Origin: Yoonia vestfoldensis SKA53
GTDB taxonomy: Bacteria > Pseudomonadota > Alphaproteobacteria > Rhodobacterales > Rhodobacteraceae
Length of the DNA stretch: 64,000 nucleotides
Reading direction: 5' to 3'
Assembly (NCBI RefSeq): GCF_000152785.1
Contig: NZ_CH672414.1
Coordinates: 895,472 to 959,471, forward strand
The notes beneath the pieces are model-generated. The model ran no database searches. It saw only the letters and a list, made by a program, of their open reading frames with translations, and was not told the DNA's origin. This document shows, piece by piece, positions 48,432 through 57,833 of the stretch (the stretch's first letter is position 1; every line of letters starts with the position of its first letter). The translations under genes were made by a program, and so were the position numbers.

Positions 48432-49160
48432 TCATTCCGCAGCGTCGGGCAAATCGGCCACGGCTTTGTTGTTGGGATAGACAAGCCCTGCCGAAATCAC
48501 CAGCTTGGCTGCATCTTCGACGCTCATCTCCAGTTCGATGATGTCGCGCCGTGGCAGGAACAACAAAAATCCCGATGTCGGGTTCGGCGTTGTCGGCAGG
48601 AAGACGGTGACGATCACCTCGCCATGCACCAGCTTGGCGTTGATTTCACCCTTTGCATCGGTCGAGATAAAGGCGATGGCCCAGATCCCCTTGCGCGGGT
48701 ATTCGACCAGACAGGCCTTGTCGAAAGACGTCTCGCGCTGGGAAAACACGGTTTCGGCGATTTGTTTGGCGGCATTGTAGATCGACCGCACCACGGGCAT
48801 CCGGTCCACGAACCGTTCGCCGATCCCGATGAATGACCGCCCGATCAGCCCCTTGCCCAGCCAGCCTACGATGATGGTGAAAATCAGGAAGATCACGACA
48901 CCGACGCCGCGCACATTCACCATAATTTGGTTCTCTACCCCGCGCCCCAGCAGGCGGTTGATCATCGGTTCGGGGTGATAATAGTTTGGCACAAACGGCC
49001 AGACCCAACTGTCAACCCAGCCGACAACCGTCCAGATCAGCCAGAGCGTCAGCCCGATTGGAGCGATGATGATCAGCCCCGCCAAAAAGTTCCCACGCAA
49101 CCGCGCGATCACCCCGCGCGAGGCGCGGCGTTTGGGGTCGAGGTTCAAAGGATCGGCCAT
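48432..49160 (-). CDS. DUF502 family membrane protein
   Basis: 242 residues. Two N-terminal helices (about 20-48 and 80-100) flank a short outer loop, followed by a soluble C-terminal domain with V-R-S-I-Y-N-A-A-K-Q, the family signature. Function unknown in bacteria; a distant plant relative is in vesicle trafficking. It precedes the LysE gene on the same strand with a four-base gap. Confidence 0.9.
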   Translation of the reverse strand: MADPLNLDPKRRASRGVIARLRGNFLAGLIIIAPIGLTLWLIWTVVGWVDSWVWPFVPNYYHPEPMINRLLGRGVENQIMVNVRGVGVVIFLIFTIIVGWLGKGLIGRSFIGIGERFVDRMPVVRSIYNAAKQIAETVFSQRETSFDKACLVEYPRKGIWAIAFISTDAKGEINAKLVHGEVIVTVFLPTTPNPTSGFLLFLPRRDIIELEMSVEDAAKLVISAGLVYPNNKAVADLPDAAE

Positions 49161-49242
49161 GGCATTATCCGGCGCAAGTTATGGCGACATACCTAAGGAC
49201 AGCAGCGCCAAGCGGCAAGCCACCGCACTGGCCTGCCACGTT

Positions 49243-50151
49243 TTATTTCAGCAGCGCCAGTGCGATTTCGGCGGCCAGTCGCGCATTATTGCGCACCAGC
49301 GCGATATTGGCGGACAGCGACCGGCCATCGGTCAGCGCAAAAATCTGGTCCAGCAGGAAAGGTGTCACTGCCTTGGCGCTGATCTTTTGCGCATCCGCCT
49401 GCGCCAATGCCTGCGCGATGATCGGGGCCAATGTGGCAGCGGGGATTTCATCGCCCGCAGGGATCGGGTTGGTCACCAATTGCCCGCCGGCAAGCCCCAT
49501 CGCGGCGCGCATCTTGTGGCTGGCAGCAATCTGGGCGGCATCATCCATCCGCAATGGTGCGGCCATATCGGATGTGGCCGACCAGAAAGCGGGGATGCTG
49601 TCTTGGCCATAGACAATCACCGGCACGCCCAAAGTTTCCAGCACTTCGAATGTCTTGGGCAGATCAAGGATCGCCTTGGCCCCTGCGGCCACCACCGTCA
49701 CCGGCGTCAGCGCCAGTTCCTGCAGATCGGCGGAAATGTCGAAACTGGTTTCCGCCCCGCGATGCACGCCGCCGATACCGCCCGTGGCGAACACCTGGAT
49801 ACCTGCCAGATGCGCCGCGATCATCGTGGCCGCCACTGTCGTCGCCCCCGTGCCGCCTGTGGCGATACAGGCCGCCAGATCAGCGCGCGACAGTTTGGCG
49901 ACATGCTGCGCCTGACCGAGCGCGTCGAGCTCCGAAGCCTCCAGCCCGATATGGAGCCGCCCCTCCATCACCGCGATCGTCGCAGGCACGGCGCCTGCGT
50001 CGCGCACATCCTGTTCGACCAGCCGCGCTGTTTGCACGTTTTGCGGAAACGGCATGCCATGGGTGATAATCGTGCTTTCAAGGGCAACGATGGCACGGCC
50101 ATCGGCCAATGCTGCGGCCACTTCGGCGCAATAGGTCATGGGGAAGGTCAT
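49243..50151 (-). CDS. psuG: pseudouridine-5'-phosphate glycosidase
   Basis: Splits pseudouridine 5'-phosphate to uracil and ribose 5-phosphate (or runs in reverse). 302 residues, full length. Family blocks are A-L-E-S-T-I-I-T-H-G-M-P-x-P-x-N, G-G-T-G-A-T-T-V, F-A-T-G-G-I-G-G-V-H-R-G and L-G-V-P-V-I-V-Y. The start overlaps the kinase stop by four bases, giving a two-gene pseudouridine breakdown operon. Confidence 0.95.
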   Translation of the reverse strand: MTFPMTYCAEVAAALADGRAIVALESTIITHGMPFPQNVQTARLVEQDVRDAGAVPATIAVMEGRLHIGLEASELDALGQAQHVAKLSRADLAACIATGGTGATTVAATMIAAHLAGIQVFATGGIGGVHRGAETSFDISADLQELALTPVTVVAAGAKAILDLPKTFEVLETLGVPVIVYGQDSIPAFWSATSDMAAPLRMDDAAQIAASHKMRAAMGLAGGQLVTNPIPAGDEIPAATLAPIIAQALAQADAQKISAKAVTPFLLDQIFALTDGRSLSANIALVRNNARLAAEIALALLK

Positions 50152-51038
50152 GCAATCTCTCCTGAAACATAAGTAGCGGCGGCCTGGCAGGCGCGGTCAA
50201 GGGCTGCGTCGCGCGCCATGCCCTGTGCCTCTGACGCGATATGCGCGGCCATGAATGTGTCGCCCGCGCCGGTCACGCGCGTGACCATGACGGCAGGGGG
50301 CACGCGGGTGATGATGTCGTTGCCTGTCGCCTCTGACGCGGATTGGCCGCCATCGGTGACCAGCACCCGCCGCGCGCCACGCGCGATCAGCCCTGCCGCT
50401 GCATCAGCCGAGGATGCGAATGTGGTCTGGCACAACAACCCCGCCTCTTCGAGATTGACGTATAATGTGGCCGAAGGGTGGCCCAGCAGCGCCAGCAGCC
50501 GTTCCGCCTTGCCCGGAGATGCAGGCGCGACCCGCAGATCGGCGTTGCGAAACAGCGGCGAGGTGGCGATGTCGCGCAGCAGATCAACCGTCAGGTTGCC
50601 ATCCAGCGCCACAGGCCCCGCCCAGGGTGCCGTCACCGACCCCAGCGCGCCATTGGCAAGCGGGCGCAAGATCTTGTCGCCAGCCGCCTCGAGCGAATGG
50701 GCATCGGCGATGGCGGCGATCAGCCCGTTCGCGCCTTCGATGGCCATATAGATATCGGTGGGCAGGTCATCAGAGCGGTAGACATGGTCGCAGATCAGCC
50801 CCATGCGCTGTGCGGCACCGATCAGGTCGTCGCCTTCGGTATCGCGGCCCACATTGCTCAGCAATGCAGGCACCATGGCGAACCGGCGCAGGGTCATGGC
50901 GATATTCATCGCCACACCGCCCGGCAGGCGGGTGATCCGCCCCGGCACGTCCGACCCCAGCCGCATCGGGTTGGGCGCGCGCCCGATCACGTCCCACAGG
51001 ACCGATCCGATACAAAGAATATCAGGTTGCTGCATCAT
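50148..51038 (-). CDS. psuK: PfkB-family kinase, likely pseudouridine kinase
   Basis: 296 residues, ribokinase family. N-terminal substrate motif P-G-G-V-A-M-N-I-A, C-terminal signature V-T-G-A-G-D-T-F-M-A with the catalytic Asp. Gene order kinase-glycosidase with overlapping stop and start is the evidence for pseudouridine as substrate. Two consecutive ATG codons (51036-51038 and 51033-51035) begin the gene; a longer frame is rejected because it enters the DUF4198 region. Confidence 0.88.
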   Translation of the reverse strand: MMQQPDILCIGSVLWDVIGRAPNPMRLGSDVPGRITRLPGGVAMNIAMTLRRFAMVPALLSNVGRDTEGDDLIGAAQRMGLICDHVYRSDDLPTDIYMAIEGANGLIAAIADAHSLEAAGDKILRPLANGALGSVTAPWAGPVALDGNLTVDLLRDIATSPLFRNADLRVAPASPGKAERLLALLGHPSATLYVNLEEAGLLCQTTFASSADAAAGLIARGARRVLVTDGGQSASEATGNDIITRVPPAVMVTRVTGAGDTFMAAHIASEAQGMARDAALDRACQAAATYVSGEIA

Positions 51039-51076
51039 GCGCGGCTTGTGCCGCGACAGCGTGCAAAGGGCAAGCG

Positions 51077-51877
51077 TTACTGCGGCACCGCAAAGGTCAG
51101 ATTGGCCCAAAGCGTTTGCCAAACGGCCCCTGTCGCGTCTTGCAATACAGCGCTTGGTTCGCGGATCAGCACGGCATCCAGCATATATTCATGCGCGGGC
51201 AGCACCGCGACACGGGCGATGCCGTCCGCATCGGTGCGGATATAGCTGGTCGTGACCTCGCCTTCGGGGGATCTGGCAAAAACCTCGATCTGGGCATCGG
51301 CGCGCGGGTCGTTGCGATAAAATAGCTGGACAGCAATGCCATCGGCCAGATTGGCGGTATAGGGGTTGGTCAGGGCAACAAGCTCGGTTTCCAGCCCGAC
51401 GCGCCGGTCCGCACCCGCGCCAGACCCTACGCTGACCAAGGATTTGGAAAACCGCATGTAGGTTTCGGTAAATCCCGCATCTGGCAGGCCGCGCGCATCA
51501 TGCATTGCACGCAGATTACCAAGATCCTTGTGATCGACAAATGCCTGAAACTTTTCCCAATTGGCATATTCAATGCTGGCGGGGGCCGATTGATAGCCCA
51601 ATATTGCCAGACCATCGCCGATCGGGTCCATTTGCAGAGCGGGCGTATCACCCGGCCTGCCGGTGATTGCCGCTGTCTGGTCGCCCGAAAACTGCAGCGC
51701 ATTCAAGATGCCACGCGGCAGGAAAGGGATGGTCACGCCAGCAAAGCCTTCGCCATTGACAAGGTTGGCCTGCAACTTACTGTCCGGCGACACCTGATAG
51801 TCCAGCGGTGCTATCCAGAATTCATGGGCGGTCGCAGGCACCGCCAATAGACAGAAAATGACAGAAAGTGCGCGCAT
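51077..51877 (-). CDS. periplasmic DUF4198 protein
   Basis: 266 residues with a signal peptide ending P-A-T-A, mature start H-E-F-W-I, the hallmark of the DUF4198 family, linked in other bacteria to nickel or cobalt uptake. The histidine at the new N-terminus could bind metal. The ATG at 51877 has AAGGA seven bases upstream. It is divergent from the HupE-like gene, also a suspected nickel or cobalt protein, which supports a metal role. Family function is not established. Confidence 0.82.
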   Translation of the reverse strand: MRALSVIFCLLAVPATAHEFWIAPLDYQVSPDSKLQANLVNGEGFAGVTIPFLPRGILNALQFSGDQTAAITGRPGDTPALQMDPIGDGLAILGYQSAPASIEYANWEKFQAFVDHKDLGNLRAMHDARGLPDAGFTETYMRFSKSLVSVGSGAGADRRVGLETELVALTNPYTANLADGIAVQLFYRNDPRADAQIEVFARSPEGEVTTSYIRTDADGIARVAVLPAHEYMLDAVLIREPSAVLQDATGAVWQTLWANLTFAVPQ

Positions 51878-53216
51878 GATTGGTTCCTTATTCGTTTCCT
51901 CTAGGGTGTCGCGCCTGCGCGCATTGTCAAGCGCGCTGCTGGTCACGTTGCTGAGCATGAGTGCCGCCAGCGCGCATGAGGTGATCCCGACCATCGCCGA
52001 TATGCGGGTGGATGGCGACCGGATCGTGTTCGATCTGCGCGCCAATCTGGAAAGTTTCGTGGCCGGTGTGGACCTGTCGGAAACCACCGATACCGACCTG
52101 TCGGCCGAAGCTGCGAGCTATGACAGCCTGCGCGCGCTGGACCCTGACGCGCTGGCCGCGCAATTTGGCGCGTTCTGGCCGCAGATGGCCGCAGCGATCA
52201 CATTGCGCGCGGGTGATGTGGTGCTGGTGCCGGAACTGGACAGCGTCACGGTACCGCCCATCGGCAACCCCGAACTTTTGCGCACATCCGACATCCGCTT
52301 TAGCGCCGCGCTGCCAGCGGGGGCGACATCAATCGAGTTTGGCTGGACGGGGGCGCTGGGGGCCATCGTGCTGCGCCAGATGGATGTGCCTGAACCTTTT
52401 GACGGCTATCTCGACAACGGGGCAACATCCGGCCCTGTCGCGCTGACCGGCGGTGACCGGGCGACCGGTTGGCAAACATTCGCCAATTATATTCCCGTGG
52501 GTTTCGACCATATCCTGCCCAAGGGGCTGGATCATATCCTGTTCGTGCTGGGGCTGTTCTTTCTGGCAGCACAGGTTGGCCCGCTGGTGTTGCAAATATC
52601 GCTGTTCACGCTGGCGCATACGATCACGCTGGCTTTGGCGGCACTTGGCTATGTCAGCATCCCGGGCGAAATCGTCGAGCCGCTGATCGCGGCATCAATC
52701 GTCTTTGTCGCGGTCGAGAATATCTATACACGGCAGGTCAGCCGCTGGCGGCCCTATGTGATCTTTGGCTTCGGGTTGCTGCACGGGTTGGGCTTTGCCT
52801 CGGTGCTGGGTGAATTCGGCCTGCCGCAGGAGACTTTCGTCGCCGCCCTGATCGGGTTCAACGTGGGCGTCGAGGTCGGCCAGCTTGCGGTGATCGCGGT
52901 CATGTTCCTATGTGTCTGGCAGGCCATCCGCATCGACCGTGGCGCCAATGAGGTCGCACAGGGTTTTGCGCTTTATGGCGTGCTGTTTGCGGCCGCCTTG
53001 GCGCTGATCGCGCTGAACCCGCCGATGCTGGTGGAATTGATGGAAAACCCTGTCTGGGTCTTTGCCGCACCCTTGGCCGCGATCTTTGCGCTGTCGGGGC
53101 TGTCGATTGCGCTGCGCGACCAGATTGATGCCTACCGGCGGATCGTGACGATCCCCGCCTCGGCGGCGATTGCGGCGGTGGGGGCTTTTTGGGTCGTGGA
53201 ACGGGTGTTTTTGTGA
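51858..53216 (+). CDS. HupE/UreJ-type membrane protein
   Basis: 452 residues. After a signal peptide ending A-S-A-H-E comes a periplasmic domain of about 180 residues, then the HupE/UreJ membrane domain (about 218-452) with G-x-D-H-I-L-F-V-L-G-L-F-F, F-T-x-A-H-T-I-T-L-A, and F-G-L-L-H-G-L-G-F-A. The conserved His/Asp residues suggest nickel or cobalt transport. The start is uncertain: ATG codons at 51858 and 51876 overlap the divergent gene, and a GTG at 51906 would avoid this. Confidence 0.85.
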   Translation: MTESARMIGSLFVSSRVSRLRALSSALLVTLLSMSAASAHEVIPTIADMRVDGDRIVFDLRANLESFVAGVDLSETTDTDLSAEAASYDSLRALDPDALAAQFGAFWPQMAAAITLRAGDVVLVPELDSVTVPPIGNPELLRTSDIRFSAALPAGATSIEFGWTGALGAIVLRQMDVPEPFDGYLDNGATSGPVALTGGDRATGWQTFANYIPVGFDHILPKGLDHILFVLGLFFLAAQVGPLVLQISLFTLAHTITLALAALGYVSIPGEIVEPLIAASIVFVAVENIYTRQVSRWRPYVIFGFGLLHGLGFASVLGEFGLPQETFVAALIGFNVGVEVGQLAVIAVMFLCVWQAIRIDRGANEVAQGFALYGVLFAAALALIALNPPMLVELMENPVWVFAAPLAAIFALSGLSIALRDQIDAYRRIVTIPASAAIAAVGAFWVVERVFL

Positions 53217-53265
53217 AAAATACCTGCCTGCGGCCAAAAACGCGGGCGCCAAGGGTTGCAGGCTC

Positions 53266-53294
53266 TTGCACAGGGCAGGGGGTGCCGCTATAGC
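53266..53294 (+). promoter_or_regulatory. promoter of rpsB-tsf
   Basis: TTGCAC (53266-53271), 17-base spacer, TATAGC (53289-53294). The inferred start leaves a leader of about 110 bases ahead of rpsB. Confidence 0.6.
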
Positions 53295-53305
53295 CGCGGC
53301 ACTTA

Positions 53306-53411
53306 ATCCCGCAAGCGGGGGCGGGTGTCTTGGGGAGAAATCCCAAGCCATCCACCGGTTGGGCAAATGCCTGATCCCCTGCTGAGGCTGAAACCGGAAA
53401 AGGAAACGACC
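53306..53411 (+). promoter_or_regulatory. structured rpsB leader, possible S2 autoregulation site
   Basis: The leader contains a small stem CCGC-AA-GCGG (about 53309-53318), then a long hairpin: GGGTG (53323-53327), one mismatch, CTTGGG (53329-53334), loop, CCCAAG (53342-53347), one mismatch, CATCC (53349-53353). No T-run follows, so it is not a terminator. In other bacteria ribosomal protein S2 represses its own operon through a leader structure. The sequence does not let me assign it to a known motif. Confidence 0.5.
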
Positions 53412-54197
53412 ATGGCTCTTCCAGAGTTCTCCATGCGTCAGCTGCTCGAAGCTGGCGTTCACTTTGGCCACCAGACCGCGCGCTGGAACCCCAAGATGGG
53501 TCAATACATCTACGGGTCGCGCAACGGCATCCATATCATGGACCTGACACAGACCGTTCCCATGCTGGACCGCGCGCTGCAGGTCATCCGTGACACTGTC
53601 GCCAAGGGCGGCCGCGTGCTGTTCGTCGGCACCAAGCGTCAGGCGCAGACACCTGTCATGGAAGCGGCGGAAAAATCCGCGCAATTCTTTATGAACCACC
53701 GCTGGCTGGGCGGCACGCTGACCAACTGGCAGACCGTGTCGCAGTCGATCAGCCGCCTCAAGGCGATTGACGAAGCCTCGGCCAACGGTTTCGCCGGCCT
53801 GACCAAGAAAGAGCGTCTTGGCATGGAACGCGAGCAGGGCAAATTGCAGGCGTCCTTGGGCGGTATCCGCGAAATGGGCGGCGTACCTGACCTGTTGTTC
53901 GTCATCGACGTCAACAAAGAAGCGCTGGCCATCGCCGAAGCCAACAAGCTGGGCATCCCCGTTGTGGCCGTTGTGGACACCAATTGTTCGCCCGCTGGCA
54001 TTGATTATGTCATCCCAGGCAATGACGACGCGGCGCGTGCCATCGCGCTTTACACCGATCTGGCGGCCCGTGCGGCGCTGGACGGCATGACCGCCCAATT
54101 GGGTGCGGCCGGTGTCGATATGGGTGCGATGGAAAACTACGCCGAGGAAACGCTGGCACAAGAAGCGGCAGACGCCGCCGAAGCCGCCAACGCCTGA
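53412..54197 (+). CDS. rpsB: 30S ribosomal protein S2
   Basis: 261 residues, including a C-terminal Ala/Glu-rich extension. The N-terminal [17 protein letters not shown]-x-R-W-N-P-K-M is invariant in S2. The ATG at 53412 has AAGGA upstream; an earlier in-frame ATG lies in the leader. It is followed by tsf, the universal partner. Confidence 0.98.
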   Translation: MALPEFSMRQLLEAGVHFGHQTARWNPKMGQYIYGSRNGIHIMDLTQTVPMLDRALQVIRDTVAKGGRVLFVGTKRQAQTPVMEAAEKSAQFFMNHRWLGGTLTNWQTVSQSISRLKAIDEASANGFAGLTKKERLGMEREQGKLQASLGGIREMGGVPDLLFVIDVNKEALAIAEANKLGIPVVAVVDTNCSPAGIDYVIPGNDDAARAIALYTDLAARAALDGMTAQLGAAGVDMGAMENYAEETLAQEAADAAEAANA

Positions 54198-54267
54198 TCG
54201 CGTCACAAAACTTTAGGGCAGGGGCGTTATGCCCCGCCCGACACATTCCCTTTCAAGGAGAAGTAAC

Positions 54268-55140
54268 ATGGCAATCACCGCTGCAATGGTGAAAGAGCTG
54301 CGCGACAGCACAGGCGCAGGCATGATGGACGCCAAGAAGGCGCTGACCGAAACCGATGGCAACATGGAAGCCGCCGTTGACTGGCTGCGCACCAAGGGCC
54401 TGGCCAAAGCTGCCAAAAAGGCTGGCCGTACCGCTGCCGAAGGTCTGGTGGCCGTCGCTGTCGAAGGTGGCAAGGGCATCGCCGTCGAAGTGAACTCTGA
54501 AACAGATTTCGTCGCCAAAAACAGCGATTTCCAGAAAATGGTCCAGGGCATCGCCGATGTCGCCTTGACCGTGGATGACGTGGACGCGCTGAAAGCGGCT
54601 GACATGGGTGGCAAAACAGTCGAACAGACTGTCACAGACACCGTCGCCGTGATTGGCGAAAACATGTCCGTGCGCCGTATGGCGGTGCTGACTGGTGGTC
54701 AGGTTGTGACCTATGTCCACAATGCGGCCGCCCCCGGCATGGGCAATATCGGCGTTCTGGTCGCAATGACCGGCGACAACGAAGCGTTTGGCCGTCAGGT
54801 CGCAATGCATATCGCCGCGGCCAATCCGTCTGCGCTGTCCGAGGCTGATCTTGACCCCGCGATGGTCGAGAAAGAAAAGCAGGTCCAGATCGACATCGCC
54901 CGCGAATCCGGCAAGCCCGATGCGGTGATCGAAAAGATGATCGTTGGCCGTATGCAGAAATACATGGCCGAAGTCACCTTGCTGAGCCAGCAATTCGTGG
55001 TGAACCCCGACCTGACCGTCGCTGCTGCCGCCACCGAGGCTGGTGTCACGATCACCGGTTACGTGCGTCTTGAAGTTGGCGATGGCATCGAAGTCGAAAA
55101 AGAAGATTTCGCCGCCGAAGTGGCCAAGCTGAACAGCTAA
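54268..55140 (+). CDS. tsf: elongation factor Ts
   Basis: Nucleotide exchange factor for EF-Tu, 290 residues. N-terminal UBA-like domain (V-K-E-L-R[14 protein letters not shown]), then the EF-Tu contact T-D-F-V-A-K-N near residue 82. AAGGAG precedes the ATG at 54268; an earlier frame extension is rejected. A terminator closes the operon at 55160. Confidence 0.98.
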   Translation: MAITAAMVKELRDSTGAGMMDAKKALTETDGNMEAAVDWLRTKGLAKAAKKAGRTAAEGLVAVAVEGGKGIAVEVNSETDFVAKNSDFQKMVQGIADVALTVDDVDALKAADMGGKTVEQTVTDTVAVIGENMSVRRMAVLTGGQVVTYVHNAAAPGMGNIGVLVAMTGDNEAFGRQVAMHIAAANPSALSEADLDPAMVEKEKQVQIDIARESGKPDAVIEKMIVGRMQKYMAEVTLLSQQFVVNPDLTVAAAATEAGVTITGYVRLEVGDGIEVEKEDFAAEVAKLNS

Positions 55141-55159
55141 GCCGCTGGTTATAAACGAC

Positions 55160-55186
55160 AAAGGCCCGCAGCGATGCGGGCCTTTT
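55160..55186 (+). terminator. terminator of rpsB-tsf
   Basis: AAAGGCCCGCA (55160-55170), loop GCGA, TGCGGGCCTTTT (55175-55186). A long perfect stem with A-run and T-run. Confidence 0.92.
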
Positions 55187-55233
55187 GCGTTTGGGGCAGG
55201 GGTCACGCGCTGCGTGGTCCTATTAATCGGACA

Positions 55234-55680
55234 TTACCCATGCGTCCCAAGATAGCCGGTCAAAGCCTCCATCGCCAAAGGATAGCCCGCAGCGCCAAAG
55301 CCGCAGATCTGCCCGATGGCGACCGGCGCGATATAGGATTGATGGCGAAACGCCTCGCGGGCATGAATATTCGACAGGTGCAATTCGACCACCGGCAGCA
55401 TGATCGACGAGACCGCATCCATCAGCGCGATTGACGTATGCGTATAGGCGCCAGCATTCAGGATGATCCCGTCAAACACCCCGCGCGCGGCATGCAGCCG
55501 GTCGATCAGCACGCCTTCGTGGTTGGACTGGACGAATTCAACCGTCACGCCCAGCGATATGGCCTTGGCGGCGCAGATCGCTTCGATGTCTTGCAGGGTC
55601 GTGGGGCCGTAAACCTCTGGCTGGCGGGTGCCGAGCAGGTTCAGGTTAGGGCCATTCAGGATCAGGATCGCATGTTGCAT
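55234..55680 (-). CDS. aroQ: 3-dehydroquinate dehydratase, type II
   Basis: Third step of the shikimate pathway. 148 residues, typical of the dodecameric type II enzyme. L-N-G-P-N-L-N-L-L-G-x-R-x-P-x-x-Y holds the active-site Arg and Tyr; N-A-G-A-Y-T-H-T-S follows, and E-L-H-L-S-N-I-H-A-R-E carries the catalytic His. Single gene, convergent with the rpsB-tsf operon. Confidence 0.95.
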   Translation of the reverse strand: MQHAILILNGPNLNLLGTRQPEVYGPTTLQDIEAICAAKAISLGVTVEFVQSNHEGVLIDRLHAARGVFDGIILNAGAYTHTSIALMDAVSSIMLPVVELHLSNIHAREAFRHQSYIAPVAIGQICGFGAAGYPLAMEALTGYLGTHG

Positions 55681-55861
55681 GACAGGTCTGTAGCATCATT
55701 GCGCGACGGGTCAAAAGAGAAATGCAGCCCCCGGCACGACCACCCAATCTAAAGCCGTTAACCAATCTTAAGCATTCGCGCCATACGGGTACTGGATCGC
55801 TGCCGCGTGATGGTTTAGACCGCGATGGGCGACCACTTGCTGACAGGAAAGACCCCCGATT

Positions 55862-56920
55862 GTGACGCATGCGAAAGTCATCATCACCACGATGAAGAAC
55901 GAGGCGCCCTATATTCTTGAATGGGTCGCGCATCATCTGGTCATCGGCTTTGACCATATCGTGGTGCTGACCAATGATTGCACAGATACCACCAATGCCA
56001 TTCTGACGCGGCTGGACGCACTGGGATATGTGACGTTCCAGCCCAACAAAAAAGGGCCGGGCGGGGTGCATCGCACGGCGATCCGGCGTGCGCAGCGGCT
56101 GGATGTGGTGCGCAAGGCGGAATGGCTCTATGTCACCGATGCCGATGAATTCCTCAATATCCATTGCGGCGACCATTCGGTTGATGCGCTGATCGCGGCC
56201 AGCGGCGGCGACGGTGTCGATGTGATTTCAGTGCCATGGCGGATCTTTTCGTACAACAAGCGTGTCATTCTGCGCGACAGCCCCGTAACTGTGCAATTCA
56301 CCGATGCCGAGCCTGCCTATGCCGATGGCGGGGCGGGACGGCGTTTCGTGAAATCTTTGTTTCGCAACAAGGATGTGTATCACCGGATCGGCCTGCATAA
56401 TCCGCATGTGCGCGCCGAACATGGCACAGATCTGACATGGGCGCTGCCCGGCGGGCTGCAAGCCTCGCGCCTGCAGGCAGGTAACCACGCCCAGCCCCCC
56501 TTTGGCGAAGAATTCGCGCAGATCAACCATTATGCCGTGCGCTCTGCACAGGCCTATCTGCTCAAACGCTATCGTGGGCGGGCCAATCACCAAAGCCATG
56601 TGCTCGATACCGGGTATTGGGACCGCTGGAACCGTGGCGGCTGCGAGGATACAACGATCCACCGCTATGCAGCACTGACGCAGGCCCTGCTGGATATGTT
56701 CAAGGCCGATCCCGTGCTGGCGCGGATGCATCGCAAGGGGTTTCGCTGGCACAAGGCGAAACTGGCCGAACTGCTGCAGGACGACGCCTATGCCGATCTC
56801 TACGCCAAGATTTCGGCGTCCGATCCGGTGTCTGTGGTCAAAAAGGATCGTGACATCCGCGAATCGCGCGACAGCGTTTCTGAACAACAGGATCATATCG
56901 ATGATACGCCCTGCGCTTAA
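55862..56920 (+). CDS. family 2-like glycosyltransferase
   Basis: 352 residues from a GTG at 55862. The fold is the GT2-like type (Glyco_tranf_2_4): T-T-M-K-N-E-A-P-Y-I-L-E-W-V-A-H-H at the start, D-A-D-E at 93-96 as the nucleotide-sugar metal motif, and N-H-Y-A-V-R-S near 220. A paralogue is the N-terminal half of the protein at 58518 (same T-M-K-x-E opening, same D-A-D-E). It is the first gene of a four-gene surface-glycan cluster. A CtrA-like motif lies 100 bases upstream. Confidence 0.88.
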   Translation: MTHAKVIITTMKNEAPYILEWVAHHLVIGFDHIVVLTNDCTDTTNAILTRLDALGYVTFQPNKKGPGGVHRTAIRRAQRLDVVRKAEWLYVTDADEFLNIHCGDHSVDALIAASGGDGVDVISVPWRIFSYNKRVILRDSPVTVQFTDAEPAYADGGAGRRFVKSLFRNKDVYHRIGLHNPHVRAEHGTDLTWALPGGLQASRLQAGNHAQPPFGEEFAQINHYAVRSAQAYLLKRYRGRANHQSHVLDTGYWDRWNRGGCEDTTIHRYAALTQALLDMFKADPVLARMHRKGFRWHKAKLAELLQDDAYADLYAKISASDPVSVVKKDRDIRESRDSVSEQQDHIDDTPCA

Positions 56921-57749
56921 AGGTATCGGCACGTTGTGGATCGGTGGCCCGCTCAGTTTTCTTGAACAGATGTGCCTGTTGTCCTTTGTGGCCCAAGGCC
57001 ACAAGGTCACGCTGTTCCATTACGGCGAGATTGCGCATGTCCCCCAGGATATCGAGGTGATCGACGCGCGCGAAATCCATGATCCCGCCATGATCATCTA
57101 TAACAAACAATTCGGCACACCCGTGGTGCAATCGGATATTTTCCGGCTGCACATGCTGCGTCAGACCAATCTGATCTTGGCTGATTCCGATGTCTTGTGC
57201 CTCAGGCCCTTTGATCTGCCTACCGATCATGTGTTCGGCTATTTCCGGCGGCGCGAACTTTGCAATGCGATCATCGGCTTGCCGCAGGACAGTCCGGGGC
57301 TGAATGCCTATCTGGATTATGTGCAGGACGAATACCCGATCCCGCCGAACCTGCCCCCCGAAGACCACGACAGAATGCTCGCTCTCAAGGCTGCGGGGCA
57401 GATCAAACATGCGTCCGAACAGGCGCATAGTGTCTATGGGCCAGGGGTTTTCACGACTTTCATGGAACAAAGCGGCGAAATCAGCCATGCGACGCCGCCA
57501 TCGGTGTTTTATCCGCTGCCGTTCCGACAGGCCGGACAGATCAGCGATATCCATGTGCGTGAATTTCGCGCGGCCTATATCAAGGATGACACGCTGGGCG
57601 TTCATCTATGGGGGCGGCGGATTCGCTGGTGGGTGCACGGGCGCGGCATCGCGCGCTATAGCTTGATGGACCGCACCCTGCGCCACCTAGGCATCGACCC
57701 CAAGGCAGCCCCGATCCAATTGCCATCACGCATCCCGACATCGGCATGA
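56901..57749 (+). CDS. DXD-type glycosyltransferase
   Basis: 282 residues. V-V-Q-S-D-I-F-R-x-x-M-L near 75-86 and the metal-binding D-S-D at 95-97 (I-L-A-D-S-D-V-L-C-L) are those of GT32-like sugar-binding enzymes. It starts at an ATG within the last 20 bases of the previous gene with AGGA upstream, so the two are coupled. Substrate unknown, presumably an exopolysaccharide or LPS side chain. Confidence 0.85.
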   Translation: MIRPALKGIGTLWIGGPLSFLEQMCLLSFVAQGHKVTLFHYGEIAHVPQDIEVIDAREIHDPAMIIYNKQFGTPVVQSDIFRLHMLRQTNLILADSDVLCLRPFDLPTDHVFGYFRRRELCNAIIGLPQDSPGLNAYLDYVQDEYPIPPNLPPEDHDRMLALKAAGQIKHASEQAHSVYGPGVFTTFMEQSGEISHATPPSVFYPLPFRQAGQISDIHVREFRAAYIKDDTLGVHLWGRRIRWWVHGRGIARYSLMDRTLRHLGIDPKAAPIQLPSRIPTSA

Positions 57750-57833
57750 TCGCGCAAGGCTGCTTCCCTCTGACCCCGAAAAGATGCTACCAACCCTGTG
57801 TAGTGTTGCACCAGTTTCGCAGGATAAGTTGTT

